Assembly (NCBI RefSeq): GCF_900103445.1
Contig: NZ_FNHS01000010.1
Coordinates: forward strand, 62,001-126,000
Source of the DNA: Methylobacterium phyllostachyos
GTDB lineage: Bacteria > Pseudomonadota > Alphaproteobacteria > Rhizobiales > Beijerinckiaceae
Length of the DNA: 64,000 nucleotides
Reading direction: 5' to 3'
Below, piece by piece: positions 8,682 through 17,288 of the stretch. A model generated the notes under the pieces. That model had not been told where the DNA came from. It ran no database searches and was given only the letters and a program-made list of their open reading frames with translations. The position numbers were made by a program, and so were the translations under genes. The first letter of the stretch is position 1. Every line of letters starts with the position of its first letter.

Positions 8682-9239
8682 TCAGCGCAGCCCGCGGGCG
8701 GCGAGTTCCTCGGGCACCAGCGTGGCCGCCGCCTGGCGGGCCAGGACCGTGTCGAGGGTGACCGGACGATCATCGCAGGCATCGACACCGACATCGCAGG
8801 ACCGGGTCGTGTCGGCCAGCCAGCCGTGGCTGTGACCGTAGAGGTGGCGCGTCTCCCGCCACAGGCCCGGCCAGGCCCGGTGGGCGTAATGCGACAGGAA
8901 CAGCCGGTGCTCCCGGCCCTCGGCATCCGGGATCGACAGGCGGGCGCTGTCGACGGGCGGTTCGGCCCAGGGCAGGTCCAGCACGCGGTTCGAATCGTGG
9001 TTGCCGCGCACGAGGCGCTTCGTCCCGTTGAGCCGGGCGAAGACCGCAGCGCAATGGTCGCGGCTCGCATGGGCGGCGAAGTCGCCGAGGTGCCAGACGT
9101 CGTCTCCGGGGCCGACGACGGCGTTCCAGCGGGCAATCAGGGTCTCGTCGTGGGCCTCGATCGTGTCGAACCGGGCCCGTTGGTGCCGGAGGATGTGCGG
9201 ATCACCGAAATGCGTGTCCGCGGTGAAGAAAATCGTCAT
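8682..9239 (-). CDS. Calcineurin-like metallophosphoesterase
   Basis: 185 residues. The dimetal motifs appear in order: DTHFGD (8-13), GDFAA after DDVWHL, GNHD near residue 79, SHYAH near 117 and GHSHGW near 135. Proteins of this length and order are usually annotated as metallophosphoesterases or phosphohydrolases of unknown substrate. The ATG at 9237-9239 opens directly onto the first strand, MTIFFTADTHFG. It is probably the first gene of a two-gene unit with the small gene at 8294. Confidence 0.9.
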   Translation of the reverse strand: MTIFFTADTHFGDPHILRHQRARFDTIEAHDETLIARWNAVVGPGDDVWHLGDFAAHASRDHCAAVFARLNGTKRLVRGNHDSNRVLDLPWAEPPVDSARLSIPDAEGREHRLFLSHYAHRAWPGLWRETRHLYGHSHGWLADTTRSCDVGVDACDDRPVTLDTVLARQAAATLVPEELAARGLR

Positions 9240-9348
9240 GAGGCCCGCCGGGTCGACGCCCGATTCGATTGCTCCGTGAGCGAGAGCCGTTTATCGAACA
9301 GGCTCAAGATCATAGCTCCTTGCGATGGCGATCATCTCGAATATCCTG

Positions 9349-9484
9349 GTTTCAAAAGGTCTGCGACCTTTTGCGGGTGCAGGGCGGCGCCCTGCTGTCG
9401 GGCTCCGCCCGAGAGTCGGGCTCCGCCCGATGCGCCAAGGCTTCGCCCTGGCAACCCACCGGAGGGCGTAGCCCTTTGGAATCC
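9349..9484. repeat. Intergenic multi-hairpin repeat, copy 1
   Basis: First of nine copies of a dispersed repeat in this window. It opens GGTTTCAAAAGGTctgcgACC and closes with GCCCTTTGGAATCCC. Internal hairpins include AAAAGGT/ACCTTTT and GCAGGGCggcGCCCTGC, plus a doubled TCGGGCTCCGCCCGA. This copy is diverged at its end (GGAGGGCGTAGCCC), and that variant creates a good ribosome-binding site and a TTG used by the next gene. Confidence 0.85.
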
Positions 9485-10105
9485 CTCGATCCCGCCATCT
9501 ACGCCCATCTCCTCACGGCGGCCGGCCCCTACCCGGCCCTGCGGGAGGCCCTGGAGCGGACCGGCCCGATCCGGATCGAGCGGGCGGCGCACGCTTGCGT
9601 GGCCGAGCGCCTGTTCGTCGAGGTGGTCAACCAGCAGCTCTCCACCCGGGCCGCCGGGGCGATCTGGGCGCGGATCGAGGCGGCGGCGGTGGCGGCCGCC
9701 TGCGATCCGCGCGGATTGTTCGCGGCCGGCGACCCGGATCGTCTGCGGGCCTGCGGCCTCTCGGGCAACAAGGTCCGGGCCCTGCAGGCGATCGTCGCCG
9801 CCGAGGCGGCGGGCCTGCTCGGTCCGGAGCTGGCCGGGCTGCCGCATCCGGAGCGCGCCGCGATCCTGTGCGGCATCCGCGGCGTCGGCCCCTGGACCGC
9901 CGACATGGTCGGCATCTTCCACTTCCACGATCCCGACATCTGGCCGGAGGGCGACGTGGCGGCTTTGGGCTGCCTGCGCCGGCTGACCGGCCAGACCGAT
10001 ACAAGCGCCGTGGCGGCGTCTTTCGCACCCTACCGCTCGATCCTGGCCCGCTACCTCTGGCGCATCAAGGATGCGAGTGGCATGGCGGAGGCGCCACCCG
10101 CCTGA
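9476..10105 (+). CDS. DNA-3-methyladenine glycosylase (AlkA/HhH-GPD family)
   Basis: 209 residues from TTG at 9476. The HhH-GPD fold is clear: GLSGNKVRALQAI (helix-hairpin-helix lead), then CGIRGVGPWTADMVGIFH with the catalytic Asp region following (FHDPDIWPEGDVAALG). It would excise alkylated bases in the first step of base-excision repair. No ATG fits: the only in-frame ATG lies beyond an upstream repeat element. GGAGGG at 9461, 9 nt before TTG, supports this start, and both lie inside the repeat copy. Length agrees with short bacterial AlkA2-type proteins. Confidence 0.85.
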   Translation: MESLDPAIYAHLLTAAGPYPALREALERTGPIRIERAAHACVAERLFVEVVNQQLSTRAAGAIWARIEAAAVAAACDPRGLFAAGDPDRLRACGLSGNKVRALQAIVAAEAAGLLGPELAGLPHPERAAILCGIRGVGPWTADMVGIFHFHDPDIWPEGDVAALGCLRRLTGQTDTSAVAASFAPYRSILARYLWRIKDASGMAEAPPA

Positions 10106-10121
10106 TGACGGGCCGCCGGCC

Positions 10122-10385
10122 TCAGCGTCCGACCTCCCGGCGCAGGGCCGCCACCATCGTCTCGACCGCCTGCTGCGCCGTCTCGCCGAGGTCGATGTCG
10201 GCCTCGCGGGCGGTGACGAGGCCGCGCGCTTCCAATTCCTTCACGCCTTGCGGATCGGCCTCGTGGCCGGCGCCGTCCTTGCGGATCACCGAGGTGACGC
10301 GCTCGCCGCTGACGAGCCGGTGGTAGGCCGCGAAGGCGAAGATCGAGAGTGCCTTGTCGGAGAGTCCGTTCACGTCGTCGGCCAT
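10122..10385 (-). CDS. Small conserved-looking protein, function unknown
   Basis: 87 residues from the ATG at 10383-10385 (MADDVNGLSDKALSIFAFAA). It is a soluble, mostly helical protein with a mixed-charge centre (RKDGAGHEADPQGVKELEAR) and a helical tail. I recognise no named family. It is convergent with the glycosylase gene (16-bp gap) and divergent from the kinase gene at 10535. An upstream in-frame codon at 10403 would add six residues and is less likely. Confidence 0.65.
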   Translation of the reverse strand: MADDVNGLSDKALSIFAFAAYHRLVSGERVTSVIRKDGAGHEADPQGVKELEARGLVTAREADIDLGETAQQAVETMVAALRREVGR

Positions 10386-10534
10386 GCTGTGCGCTCCTCG
10401 CATCGGGTTCGACGGACGAACGCTAGCCGGACCGCGCGGGGTCCGGCCTCCGACGGGGGTGCGACGACGGGTGCGGCAGCGGCGTCACGCATGCGTCGCG
10501 CCGGGACGACCATCCTGCTACTCTGTCAGGATCC

Positions 10535-11791
10535 ATGACCGCAAAACCCGACCTGACCGCAGTGGAAACCAGCCCCAGCGCGCCCGCCGAGCCTGCACAG
10601 CCCGATTCCGCACACCCCGATCTGGATTACCGCCTGCGCCAGCAGATCATCCTGTCGGAGTTCGGCGTCGAGGCCCTGCGCGGCACCGATGTCGACCACC
10701 TGCTGCAGCGGGCCGCGGAATTGTGCGCGGAGGGCATGGGCGCCGAGTTCTGCAAGGCCCTGGAATATAAACCCGGTGCCGACACGCTGCTGGTGCGGGC
10801 GGGCGTCGGCTGGGGACCCGACGTGATCGGCAAGGCCCGGGTCGGCGCCGACCTCGCCTCGCCGGCGGGCTTCGCGCTGAAGACCGGCCGGCCGGTGATC
10901 TCGAACCATCTCGCGGACGAGACCCGGTTCCGCACGCCCCAGCTCATGGCCGAGCACGGCATCCGCCGGGCGATCAACGTGCTGATCGAGAACCGGGAGG
11001 GCGCCTTCGGGGTGCTGGAGGTGGACGACACCCGGGAGGGCATGTTCGAGGAGGCCGACATCGCCTTCATGCAGGGCTTCGCCAACCTGCTCGGCGGCGC
11101 GATCGAGCGCCAGCGCACCGAGAGCCTGCTGCGCGCGGCGCTCGCCCGCCAGGATCTGCTCGCCCGCGAGATGAGCCACCGGGTCAAGAACAGCCTCGCC
11201 ATCGTGGCGAGCCTGCTCGCCCTCCAGGCCCGCGCCGCCGAGGCCGAGCCCGCCGTGCAGACCGCCCTGACGGATGCGCGCAGCCGCGTCGAGGCGATCG
11301 CGGGGGTCCACGACCAGCTCTGGCGGCAGGGCGATGCGGTTGCCGGCGATGGGGCTGGGGAGGGGGTTCCGGGGGAACTCGACCTCGCGCCGTTCCTCGA
11401 GAAGCTCGTGGCCAACCTCGCCGGCGGCCGGCCGGACCAGCGGCTCGCCTGCACGGCCGCGCCCTACCGGATCTCGGCCGACCGGGCGATCCCGATCGGG
11501 CTCTTGGTCAACGAACTCGTTACCAACGCGCTCAAATACGCCTACCCGCCCGAGACGCATCCCGAGGGCGGCGAGATCCGGGTCTGGGCGGAGCCCCGGC
11601 CCGGCAGCCTCGTGGTCGAGGTGGCGGATGACGGGGTCGGGCTGCCGCCGGATTTCGAGATCGGGCGCGCCTCGAAGAGCCTCGGCATGCGGGTCGTCGG
11701 CAGCCTGACCCGCCAGCTCGGCGGCCAGCTCACGACGCCGGAGACGCCGCGGGGCGCCTGCTTCCGGCTGGAGGTGCCGCTGACGCCCTGA
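10535..11791 (+). CDS. GAF-domain sensor histidine kinase (HisKA_2 type)
   Basis: 418 residues with no membrane span, so cytoplasmic. A GAF-like sensor domain occupies about 40-195. The dimerisation and phosphoacceptor segment REMSHRVKNSLAIVASLL has its His at 215. The ATPase domain carries LVNELVTNALKYAYP (N box) and VADDGVGLPPDF (G1 box). HisKA_2/HWE kinases of this type commonly feed PhyR in the general stress response. The NepR and EcfG-like genes 2-3 kb upstream make that a plausible output here, but no cognate regulator is adjacent. Confidence 0.9.
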   Translation: MTAKPDLTAVETSPSAPAEPAQPDSAHPDLDYRLRQQIILSEFGVEALRGTDVDHLLQRAAELCAEGMGAEFCKALEYKPGADTLLVRAGVGWGPDVIGKARVGADLASPAGFALKTGRPVISNHLADETRFRTPQLMAEHGIRRAINVLIENREGAFGVLEVDDTREGMFEEADIAFMQGFANLLGGAIERQRTESLLRAALARQDLLAREMSHRVKNSLAIVASLLALQARAAEAEPAVQTALTDARSRVEAIAGVHDQLWRQGDAVAGDGAGEGVPGELDLAPFLEKLVANLAGGRPDQRLACTAAPYRISADRAIPIGLLVNELVTNALKYAYPPETHPEGGEIRVWAEPRPGSLVVEVADDGVGLPPDFEIGRASKSLGMRVVGSLTRQLGGQLTTPETPRGACFRLEVPLTP

Positions 11792-11857
11792 GGTTCGGTG
11801 CCCTGAAGTCTGGCCGCGGGGCTGGACAAACACCCCGCACCGCCGCGATCTGGCGCG

Positions 11858-13021
11858 ATGGCGCGACGCGACACGACAGGGGCAGAGACCGGGAGTGGGG
11901 AGGGGGCGGCCAAGACCCTCGCCCGGCGGCTCCACGCCTTCCGGAGCCTCGGCGACAATTGCGAGTTCGGGTTCGTGCAGCGCTACGGCGGGGTCGAGCC
12001 GTCCGGCCTGCTGCGCTTCTCCTACACGCCGCTGGAAGACCTGATCCGCGGCCTGCGCTGCGGCTTCGCGGATTTCGGCGTGCCGGGCGACCTGCGCCTG
12101 TCGGTGAGCGCGGGCGGCACCTATTACTGCCACAGCCGCGCGTACAACATCTGGGCCAATACCGGGCACCCGGCCGGCTCGATCGCCCCGGAGGTGCTGC
12201 TGGAGCGGGAATACGGCCGGCTCGCCCATCTCAAGCGCAAGTTCCTGGACGAGCTCGCCGACGGCTCGAAGATCCTGGTGCGGAAGGTCGGCCGCGACGA
12301 GCCGGAATCCGGCTTCGCGCGGCTCGCAGAGGCGGTCTGGGCGCACGGGCCTTCGACACTGCTGCGCGTCACCGAGGCTGGGCCGGCCTGGGCCGCGGAG
12401 GCCGTCCGGCGCGTCGGCGAACGGCTGATCGAGGGGCGGGTGCGCCGCTTCGCGCCGGTTGAGCAGGCCTGGGCGGTGGATCTGGAGCCCTGGCTGTACC
12501 TCGTGGATGGCGCCTACGCGCTGGTGCAGGACGCGGCGTCGACCCGGCTGGACGCCGACGCCTTCCCGGAGGCGCTGGCGCTGTCCGGCCGGCTGCGCCG
12601 ACATGTCGGTCGGCACCGGGAGCCGGCGCTGAGCGCCTTCACGCGGGCGGTCGAACCGGGCGGCTTTCGCGGTGACGCGGTCTACGTGTTTTCGTGCTGG
12701 GTGTGGATCCCGGAGGATTTTGCCGGGACGCGCGTCTTCGCGACGGCCGGTTACACGCGTCTCGGCTGGCGCGATGCCGACCTGTCGCAACGCAATTGCT
12801 GGCAGCGCGTCTGGGCCGCGGGCCGGCTACGCCCCGACGCGGTGCGCGAGCCCGTTGGCCTCGGCATGATCGGGACCCGCCGGGACGGCTTCTGGTCGAT
12901 CGGGGCGCGCTTTGCCGAGGGCCCGATCCCGGGCGACGCACCCGAGCCGGCCCTCCCGAGGCCGCCGGCCCGAATCCCGGGGTGGGACCTCCTCGCCCGG
13001 CTCCGGCCGCGGTTTCCTTGA
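11858..13021 (+). CDS. Conserved-looking 387-residue protein, possible DUF1796-like fold
   Basis: The N-terminal part contains [16 protein letters not shown] followed by [18 protein letters not shown]. The pattern (S-L-G-x-N-C near the start, then a Phe/Asp or Tyr segment) recalls the putative papain-like DUF1796 family found near polysaccharide genes, but I cannot confirm this. Cys and His candidates exist ([14 protein letters not shown]). No signal peptide or membrane span is visible. It starts 67 bp after the kinase gene on the same strand and is followed by katG. The C-terminal 40 residues are Pro/Arg-rich. Confidence 0.7.
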   Translation: MARRDTTGAETGSGEGAAKTLARRLHAFRSLGDNCEFGFVQRYGGVEPSGLLRFSYTPLEDLIRGLRCGFADFGVPGDLRLSVSAGGTYYCHSRAYNIWANTGHPAGSIAPEVLLEREYGRLAHLKRKFLDELADGSKILVRKVGRDEPESGFARLAEAVWAHGPSTLLRVTEAGPAWAAEAVRRVGERLIEGRVRRFAPVEQAWAVDLEPWLYLVDGAYALVQDAASTRLDADAFPEALALSGRLRRHVGRHREPALSAFTRAVEPGGFRGDAVYVFSCWVWIPEDFAGTRVFATAGYTRLGWRDADLSQRNCWQRVWAAGRLRPDAVREPVGLGMIGTRRDGFWSIGARFAEGPIPGDAPEPALPRPPARIPGWDLLARLRPRFP

Positions 13022-13266
13022 ACGCGGGCAAAATGCCGCTGCCGCCAGCTCGGCTACAGGCCCGGTCGCCGGAATGTGACGCCGGGCGACATCCGCGCAG
13101 CGCGCAGCTTGACGGAAAGCCCTTGATTTCCAGGGCTGCGGCCAGATTTCGCCGATGGTCTGAAAGTGGACAGACATCGACCGTCGCCGGTCGGCTCGCC
13201 CGCCGCGTCCTGCGGGGCTGTGGCAGAGGCCGCCCGCCTTCGGTCGCGCGAGACAGGGGATTCCCG

Positions 13267-15588
13267 ATGGACGACATGCGGATCGACAAGACCAATACCG
13301 AGACGTTCGAGATGAAGGGCCAGTGCCCCTTCGGCGGCGATCGGATCGGCGGCGCCTTCGGCGGTCGGCCCGCCCTGGAGAACTGGTATCCCCATCGCCT
13401 GCGGGTCGAGCTGCTGCACCAGAACGGGCTGGCCGCCGATCCCCTCGGCCCGGATTTCGACTACGCCGCCGAGTTCGCCAAGATCGACCTCAACGCGCTC
13501 AAGAACGACATCAAGCAGTTCCTGACGTCGTCGGTCGCGTGGTGGCCGTCCGACTACGGCAATTACGGTCCGCAGATGATCCGCATGGCCTGGCACTCGG
13601 CCGGCACCTACCGGATCGCGGACGGGCGCGGCGGCGCCGGCACCGGCATGCAGCGCTTCGCGCCGATCTCCAGCTGGTGGGACAACGGCAACACCGACAA
13701 GTCGCGCCGCCTCCTGCAGCCGATCAAGCACAAGTATGGCAACGCCCTGTCGTGGGCGGACCTCATGGTGCTCACCGGCAATTGCGCCCTGGAGATCATG
13801 GGCCTGCCGACCTACGGCTTCGCGGCCGGCCGGCTCGACGCCTGGGAGGCCGACAACGCCACCTACTGGGGTCCCGAGGTGGTCGACATGGGCAGCGTGT
13901 CGAGCTTCGACGACATGGTGAACCGCGACAAGCGCTGGCGCGGCCAGAACGGCGATCCCGACTACGACCTGGAGAACCCGCTCGCCGCCTCCCACCAGGC
14001 GCTGATCTACGTGAACCCCGAAGGCCCCTACGCCAGCGGCGACCCGATGGCGTCTGCCCGCGACATCCGCATCACCTTCACCCGCATGGCGATGAACAAC
14101 GAGGAGACAGTGGCGCTGATCGCGGGCGGCCACGCCTTCGGCAAGAGCCACGGCATGACCCCCGCCAAGGAGATCGGCCCGCCCCCCGAGATGGCGCCCA
14201 TGGAGGCGATGGGGTTGGGCTGGCACAACCCGCGGGGGGCGGGCTCTGGCAAGGACACGATGACCAACGGCATCGAGGGCAGCTGGACCCCCGATCCGAC
14301 CCAGTGGGACAATTCCTACCTGGAGAATCTCTTCAGGTTCGAGTGGGAGCAGACCAAGAGCCCGGCCGGCGCCCTGCAATGGACGCCGAAGGATCCGAAT
14401 GCGCCGAAAACCCCCGACGCGCATGTCGCCGGCCAGATGCACCCGCTGATGATGATGACCTCCGACATCGCCCTCAAGGTCGATCCGGAATACCGCAAGG
14501 TCTGCGAGAAGTTCTTAGGGGATTTCGACGCCTTCACGCAGGCCTTCTCGAAGGCGTGGTACAAGCTCACCCACCGCGACATGGGGCCGAAGCACCGCTA
14601 CCTCGGCCCGGAGGTGACGATCGAGGACGGGCTCCTGTGGCAGGACCCGCTGCCCGACGCCGCCTACGCGCCGGTCGGCGAGCCCGAGATCGCCGCGCTG
14701 AAGCAGGCGATCCTGGACAAGGGCCTTTCGGTCTCGGACCTCGCCTTCACGGCCTTCTCGGCGGCCGCGACCTACCGCGACAGCGACAAGCGCGGCGGCG
14801 CCAATGGCGGGCGGCTGGCGCTTGCCCCCCAGAAGGACTGGGCGGTCAACCGCCGGGCCACCCCGGTGGTCGAGGCCCTGCGCGGCGTGATGGAGGCGTT
14901 CAACGATCGCCGCAGCGACGGCAAGCGGGTCTCGCTCGCCGACCTGATCGTGCTCGGCGGCTGCGTCGCTGTGGAGAAGGCGGCCTCGGAGGCCGGCGCC
15001 GTAATCCCGGTGCCGTTCACCCCGGGCCGGGTCGACACCACGCAGGAACTCACCGACATCGAGATGTTCACGTGGCTGAAGCCCGTGGCGGACGGGTTCC
15101 GCAACTACGTCGATGACGGGTTCGGGCAGATGGCCCGCAATGTCTCGCCGGAGGAACTCTTCCTCGACAAGGCCAACCTGATGACCCTGACGGCTCCGGA
15201 ATGGGCGGTCCTGACCGCCGGCCTGCGGGCGCTGAACGCCAACCACGACGGCGGACGCCACGGCGTCTTCACCGACCGGGTCGGCGTGCTGAGCACGGAT
15301 TTCTTCAAGGCGGTGACCGACACCGACCTCGTCTGGGAGAAGGCCGACGCGGACGGCATGACCTTCACGCTCAAGGACCGGGCGACGGGGCAGCCGAAGT
15401 ATCAGGCCACGCGCAGCGACCTCGTGTTCGGGTCGAACGCGCAGCTGCGCAACATCGCCGACGCCTATGCGGGAAGCGACGGAGAGGCGCGGTTCGTCAA
15501 GGACTTCGTCCGGGTCTGGGACAAGGTCATGATGCTCGACCGCTACGACGTGAAGGGCCACAAGCGCTACGCGCCCATGGCGGCCTGA
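13267..15588 (+). CDS. katG: Catalase-peroxidase KatG
   Basis: 773 residues, two-domain bifunctional haem enzyme that removes hydrogen peroxide and has peroxidase activity. Distal residues Arg106, Trp109 and His110 are in [13 protein letters not shown]. The proximal haem ligand is His289 in [11 protein letters not shown]. Trp109, Tyr248 (LIYVNPEGP) and Met274 (TRMAMNNEE) can form the Met-Tyr-Trp adduct needed for catalase activity. The ATG at 13267 starts [20 protein letters not shown]; a much longer in-frame extension upstream is non-coding. The 245-bp gap upstream should hold the promoter, but I see no certain OxyR site. Confidence 0.97.
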   Translation: MDDMRIDKTNTETFEMKGQCPFGGDRIGGAFGGRPALENWYPHRLRVELLHQNGLAADPLGPDFDYAAEFAKIDLNALKNDIKQFLTSSVAWWPSDYGNYGPQMIRMAWHSAGTYRIADGRGGAGTGMQRFAPISSWWDNGNTDKSRRLLQPIKHKYGNALSWADLMVLTGNCALEIMGLPTYGFAAGRLDAWEADNATYWGPEVVDMGSVSSFDDMVNRDKRWRGQNGDPDYDLENPLAASHQALIYVNPEGPYASGDPMASARDIRITFTRMAMNNEETVALIAGGHAFGKSHGMTPAKEIGPPPEMAPMEAMGLGWHNPRGAGSGKDTMTNGIEGSWTPDPTQWDNSYLENLFRFEWEQTKSPAGALQWTPKDPNAPKTPDAHVAGQMHPLMMMTSDIALKVDPEYRKVCEKFLGDFDAFTQAFSKAWYKLTHRDMGPKHRYLGPEVTIEDGLLWQDPLPDAAYAPVGEPEIAALKQAILDKGLSVSDLAFTAFSAAATYRDSDKRGGANGGRLALAPQKDWAVNRRATPVVEALRGVMEAFNDRRSDGKRVSLADLIVLGGCVAVEKAASEAGAVIPVPFTPGRVDTTQELTDIEMFTWLKPVADGFRNYVDDGFGQMARNVSPEELFLDKANLMTLTAPEWAVLTAGLRALNANHDGGRHGVFTDRVGVLSTDFFKAVTDTDLVWEKADADGMTFTLKDRATGQPKYQATRSDLVFGSNAQLRNIADAYAGSDGEARFVKDFVRVWDKVMMLDRYDVKGHKRYAPMAA

Positions 15589-15627
15589 GACGGCACCCGC
15601 TTGGAGCAGGGCGCAAACGGCTCCGCT

Positions 15628-15830
15628 TCTCCCCCTCCCCCCTCTGCGGGGGAGGGTGGGCCGGCCGTCAGGCCGGGTCGGGAGAGGGGAACCCAGCTTC
15701 AGAAAGAGGCAGAGCAGATGTGAGGGCTACAGCCTTCATCCTGCACCGTCGCTCCCCCCTTGCGGGACTTCGTCCCGACCCGACCCGCTTCGCGGGCCAC
15801 CCTCCCCCGCAAAGGGGGGAGGGAGGTCGG
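15628..15830. repeat. Long inverted-repeat element with G/C-block ends
   Basis: About 200 bp between katG and the carbonic anhydrase gene. The left arm CTCCCCCTCCCCCCTCTGCG continues into GGGGAGGGTGGGCC. The right arm is its near-complement (GGCCACCCTCCCCCGCAAAG, then GGGGGAGGGAGG). Inside are GCGGGACTTCGTCCCG and CCCGCTTCGCGGG hairpins. Palindromic elements like this are common between genes in alphaproteobacteria and resemble non-autonomous MITEs. It differs from the nine-copy repeat family elsewhere in the window. It lies between convergent genes and may end transcription from both sides. Confidence 0.8.
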
Positions 15831-15839
15831 TGACCCCGC

Positions 15840-16517
15840 TCAGGCCGCCCGCCGATGGCTCCCGGCGGCGGAGGCCTGGGCCACCGGCATGTCGGCCTCC
15901 GCGATCGGCCGGAAGCGTCCCTCCGCGCCGTCATAGGCTAGCAGGGCGCCGGTCTCGATCTCGAAGAACCAGCCGTGCAGGCGCAGCGTCCCCTTGGCGA
16001 GGGCGGCCGCGACGCTCGGATGCGTGCGCAGGTTGGCGAGCTGCACCACCACATTCTCCAGCGCCAGGGCGTGGTGGCGGGCCGTCTCGTCCATGTCCTC
16101 CGGATAGGCCTCGCAGACGATCCGCTCGGCGGCCTCGGCGTGGCGCAGCCAGGCTGCGACGGCGGGCATCCGCGCCAGCGCGTCCCGGTGCATCAGCCCG
16201 TGCATCGCGCCGCAATCGGAATGGCCGCAGACCACGATGTCGCGCACCTTGAGCGCCACCACGGCATACTCGATCGCCGAGGAGACGCCGCCGACCACGT
16301 CGGAGGCCGGGGGCACGATGTTGCCCGCGTTGCGGCAGACGAACAGCTCGCCCGGCCCCGCCTGGGTGATGTGCTCCGGCGAGACCCGGGAATCCGCGCA
16401 GCCGATGATCAGGGCGCTGGGGTGCTGACCGTCGCGCACGAGCTGCTGGTACATCGCGCGCTGGCCGGGGAAGACGGTGCCCTGGAAGGCGGCGATGCCC
16501 TGGATGAGGTTGTTCAT
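15840..16517 (-). CDS. Beta-class carbonic anhydrase
   Basis: 225 residues. The zinc ligands of the beta class are Cys40 (GCADSR), His99 and Cys102 (CGHSDCGAM), with the Asp42-Arg44 dyad. The enzyme interconverts carbon dioxide and bicarbonate, supplying bicarbonate to carboxylases, which matters in C1-using bacteria. The ATG is at 16515-16517. The C-terminus ends in a short Ala/Arg-rich tail. It is convergent with katG across an inverted-repeat element. No transporter of the SulP type is adjacent. Confidence 0.94.
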   Translation of the reverse strand: MNNLIQGIAAFQGTVFPGQRAMYQQLVRDGQHPSALIIGCADSRVSPEHITQAGPGELFVCRNAGNIVPPASDVVGGVSSAIEYAVVALKVRDIVVCGHSDCGAMHGLMHRDALARMPAVAAWLRHAEAAERIVCEAYPEDMDETARHHALALENVVVQLANLRTHPSVAAALAKGTLRLHGWFFEIETGALLAYDGAEGRFRPIAEADMPVAQASAAGSHRRAA

Positions 16518-16598
16518 GAACGGATCCCTGACACGGGGCGGAAGCGGGGAAGGAAGCGGGGAGGGCCGGCCGGGCCGGAGCCCGGCGGCGAACTGGTC

Positions 16599-16916
16599 TC
16601 AGCGCGCGGGCCGGCGGCGCCCGGCGGTCCCGGACGCCCAGTGGGGCTCGACCGGGCGGCGGACCAGGGCGGCTCCGGCCCGCTCGTGAAGCATCGGCGC
16701 CCCGAGGATCTGGCCGGTGCCCAGGCGCTGCGAATGGAGCGAGCGCGGGTCGTGGTGGGGATCGCTGACGTAGGAACTCATATGGCCGCCGCCGGCGACC
16801 TGGCGGCTCCCGCCGCCGCCCTCACCGGCCTGGGCGGCCAGGGGCATAACGACGGCGCTGGCCAGGACGGCGAGGCCGAGGGCTGGGCGGAGGATCGAGA
16901 GGGGGCGTGCGTGCAT
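16599..16916 (-). CDS. Small secreted protein, function unknown
   Basis: 105 residues from the ATG at 16914-16916, with GAGGAGA about 8 nt upstream. A clear signal peptide (ILRPALGLAVLASAVVMPLA, cleavage after AQA) is followed by a Gly-rich stretch (GEGGGGSRQVAGGGH) and a basic tail. No domain is recognised. It lies upstream of the carbonic anhydrase gene on the same strand with an 81-bp gap, and may be exported independently of it. Confidence 0.7.
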   Translation of the reverse strand: MHARPLSILRPALGLAVLASAVVMPLAAQAGEGGGGSRQVAGGGHMSSYVSDPHHDPRSLHSQRLGTGQILGAPMLHERAGAALVRRPVEPHWASGTAGRRRPAR

Positions 16917-17288
16917 CGTCGTGTCTCCTCGTCTGGTCTGGCTCTGCGGACAACAGGGCGTCTCCGCTGATGTCGTGAACATAGCCATGATCAGACGAGT
17001 TCGATGTGCGTCTCGACACAGTAGAACGAGGAAAAATTTAATCCTTGGCTCTGGTTTTACTGCGTGCGTCCGCGCACGTTGAAATACATCCGCACGAGGC
17101 CGTGGGATTGCGGCGCACAATTGGATTGAATCGTGGGGCTGCGCGTAGAGGCAAAGCCTTCCGGACAGCAGACGCTTCGTGCCACGTTATGGAGGGGGCC
17201 AAGTAACCTCCGCTTCGCCCCGCTCCGCGCGGAAGCAGGTCCGTGGAACCCCCCTGCCCGAACGTGCTCCCACGTCGGGGCGCCGGTC
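16917..17288. other. Intergenic region, no gene recognised
   Basis: 372 bp between the small secreted protein gene and the end of the HWE kinase gene, both on the minus strand. A comparatively AT-rich stretch near 17030-17060 (GAGGAAAAATTTAATCC) could belong to the promoter of the secreted protein. No repeat copy, RNA motif or convincing reading frame was found. Confidence 0.35.

Noticed and set aside
10526..12790. 754-codon open frame on the minus strand
   Set aside because: It is antisense to the GAF kinase and the 387-residue gene, has low-complexity Arg/Gly/Ala composition and no domain; long antisense frames are expected at this G+C.
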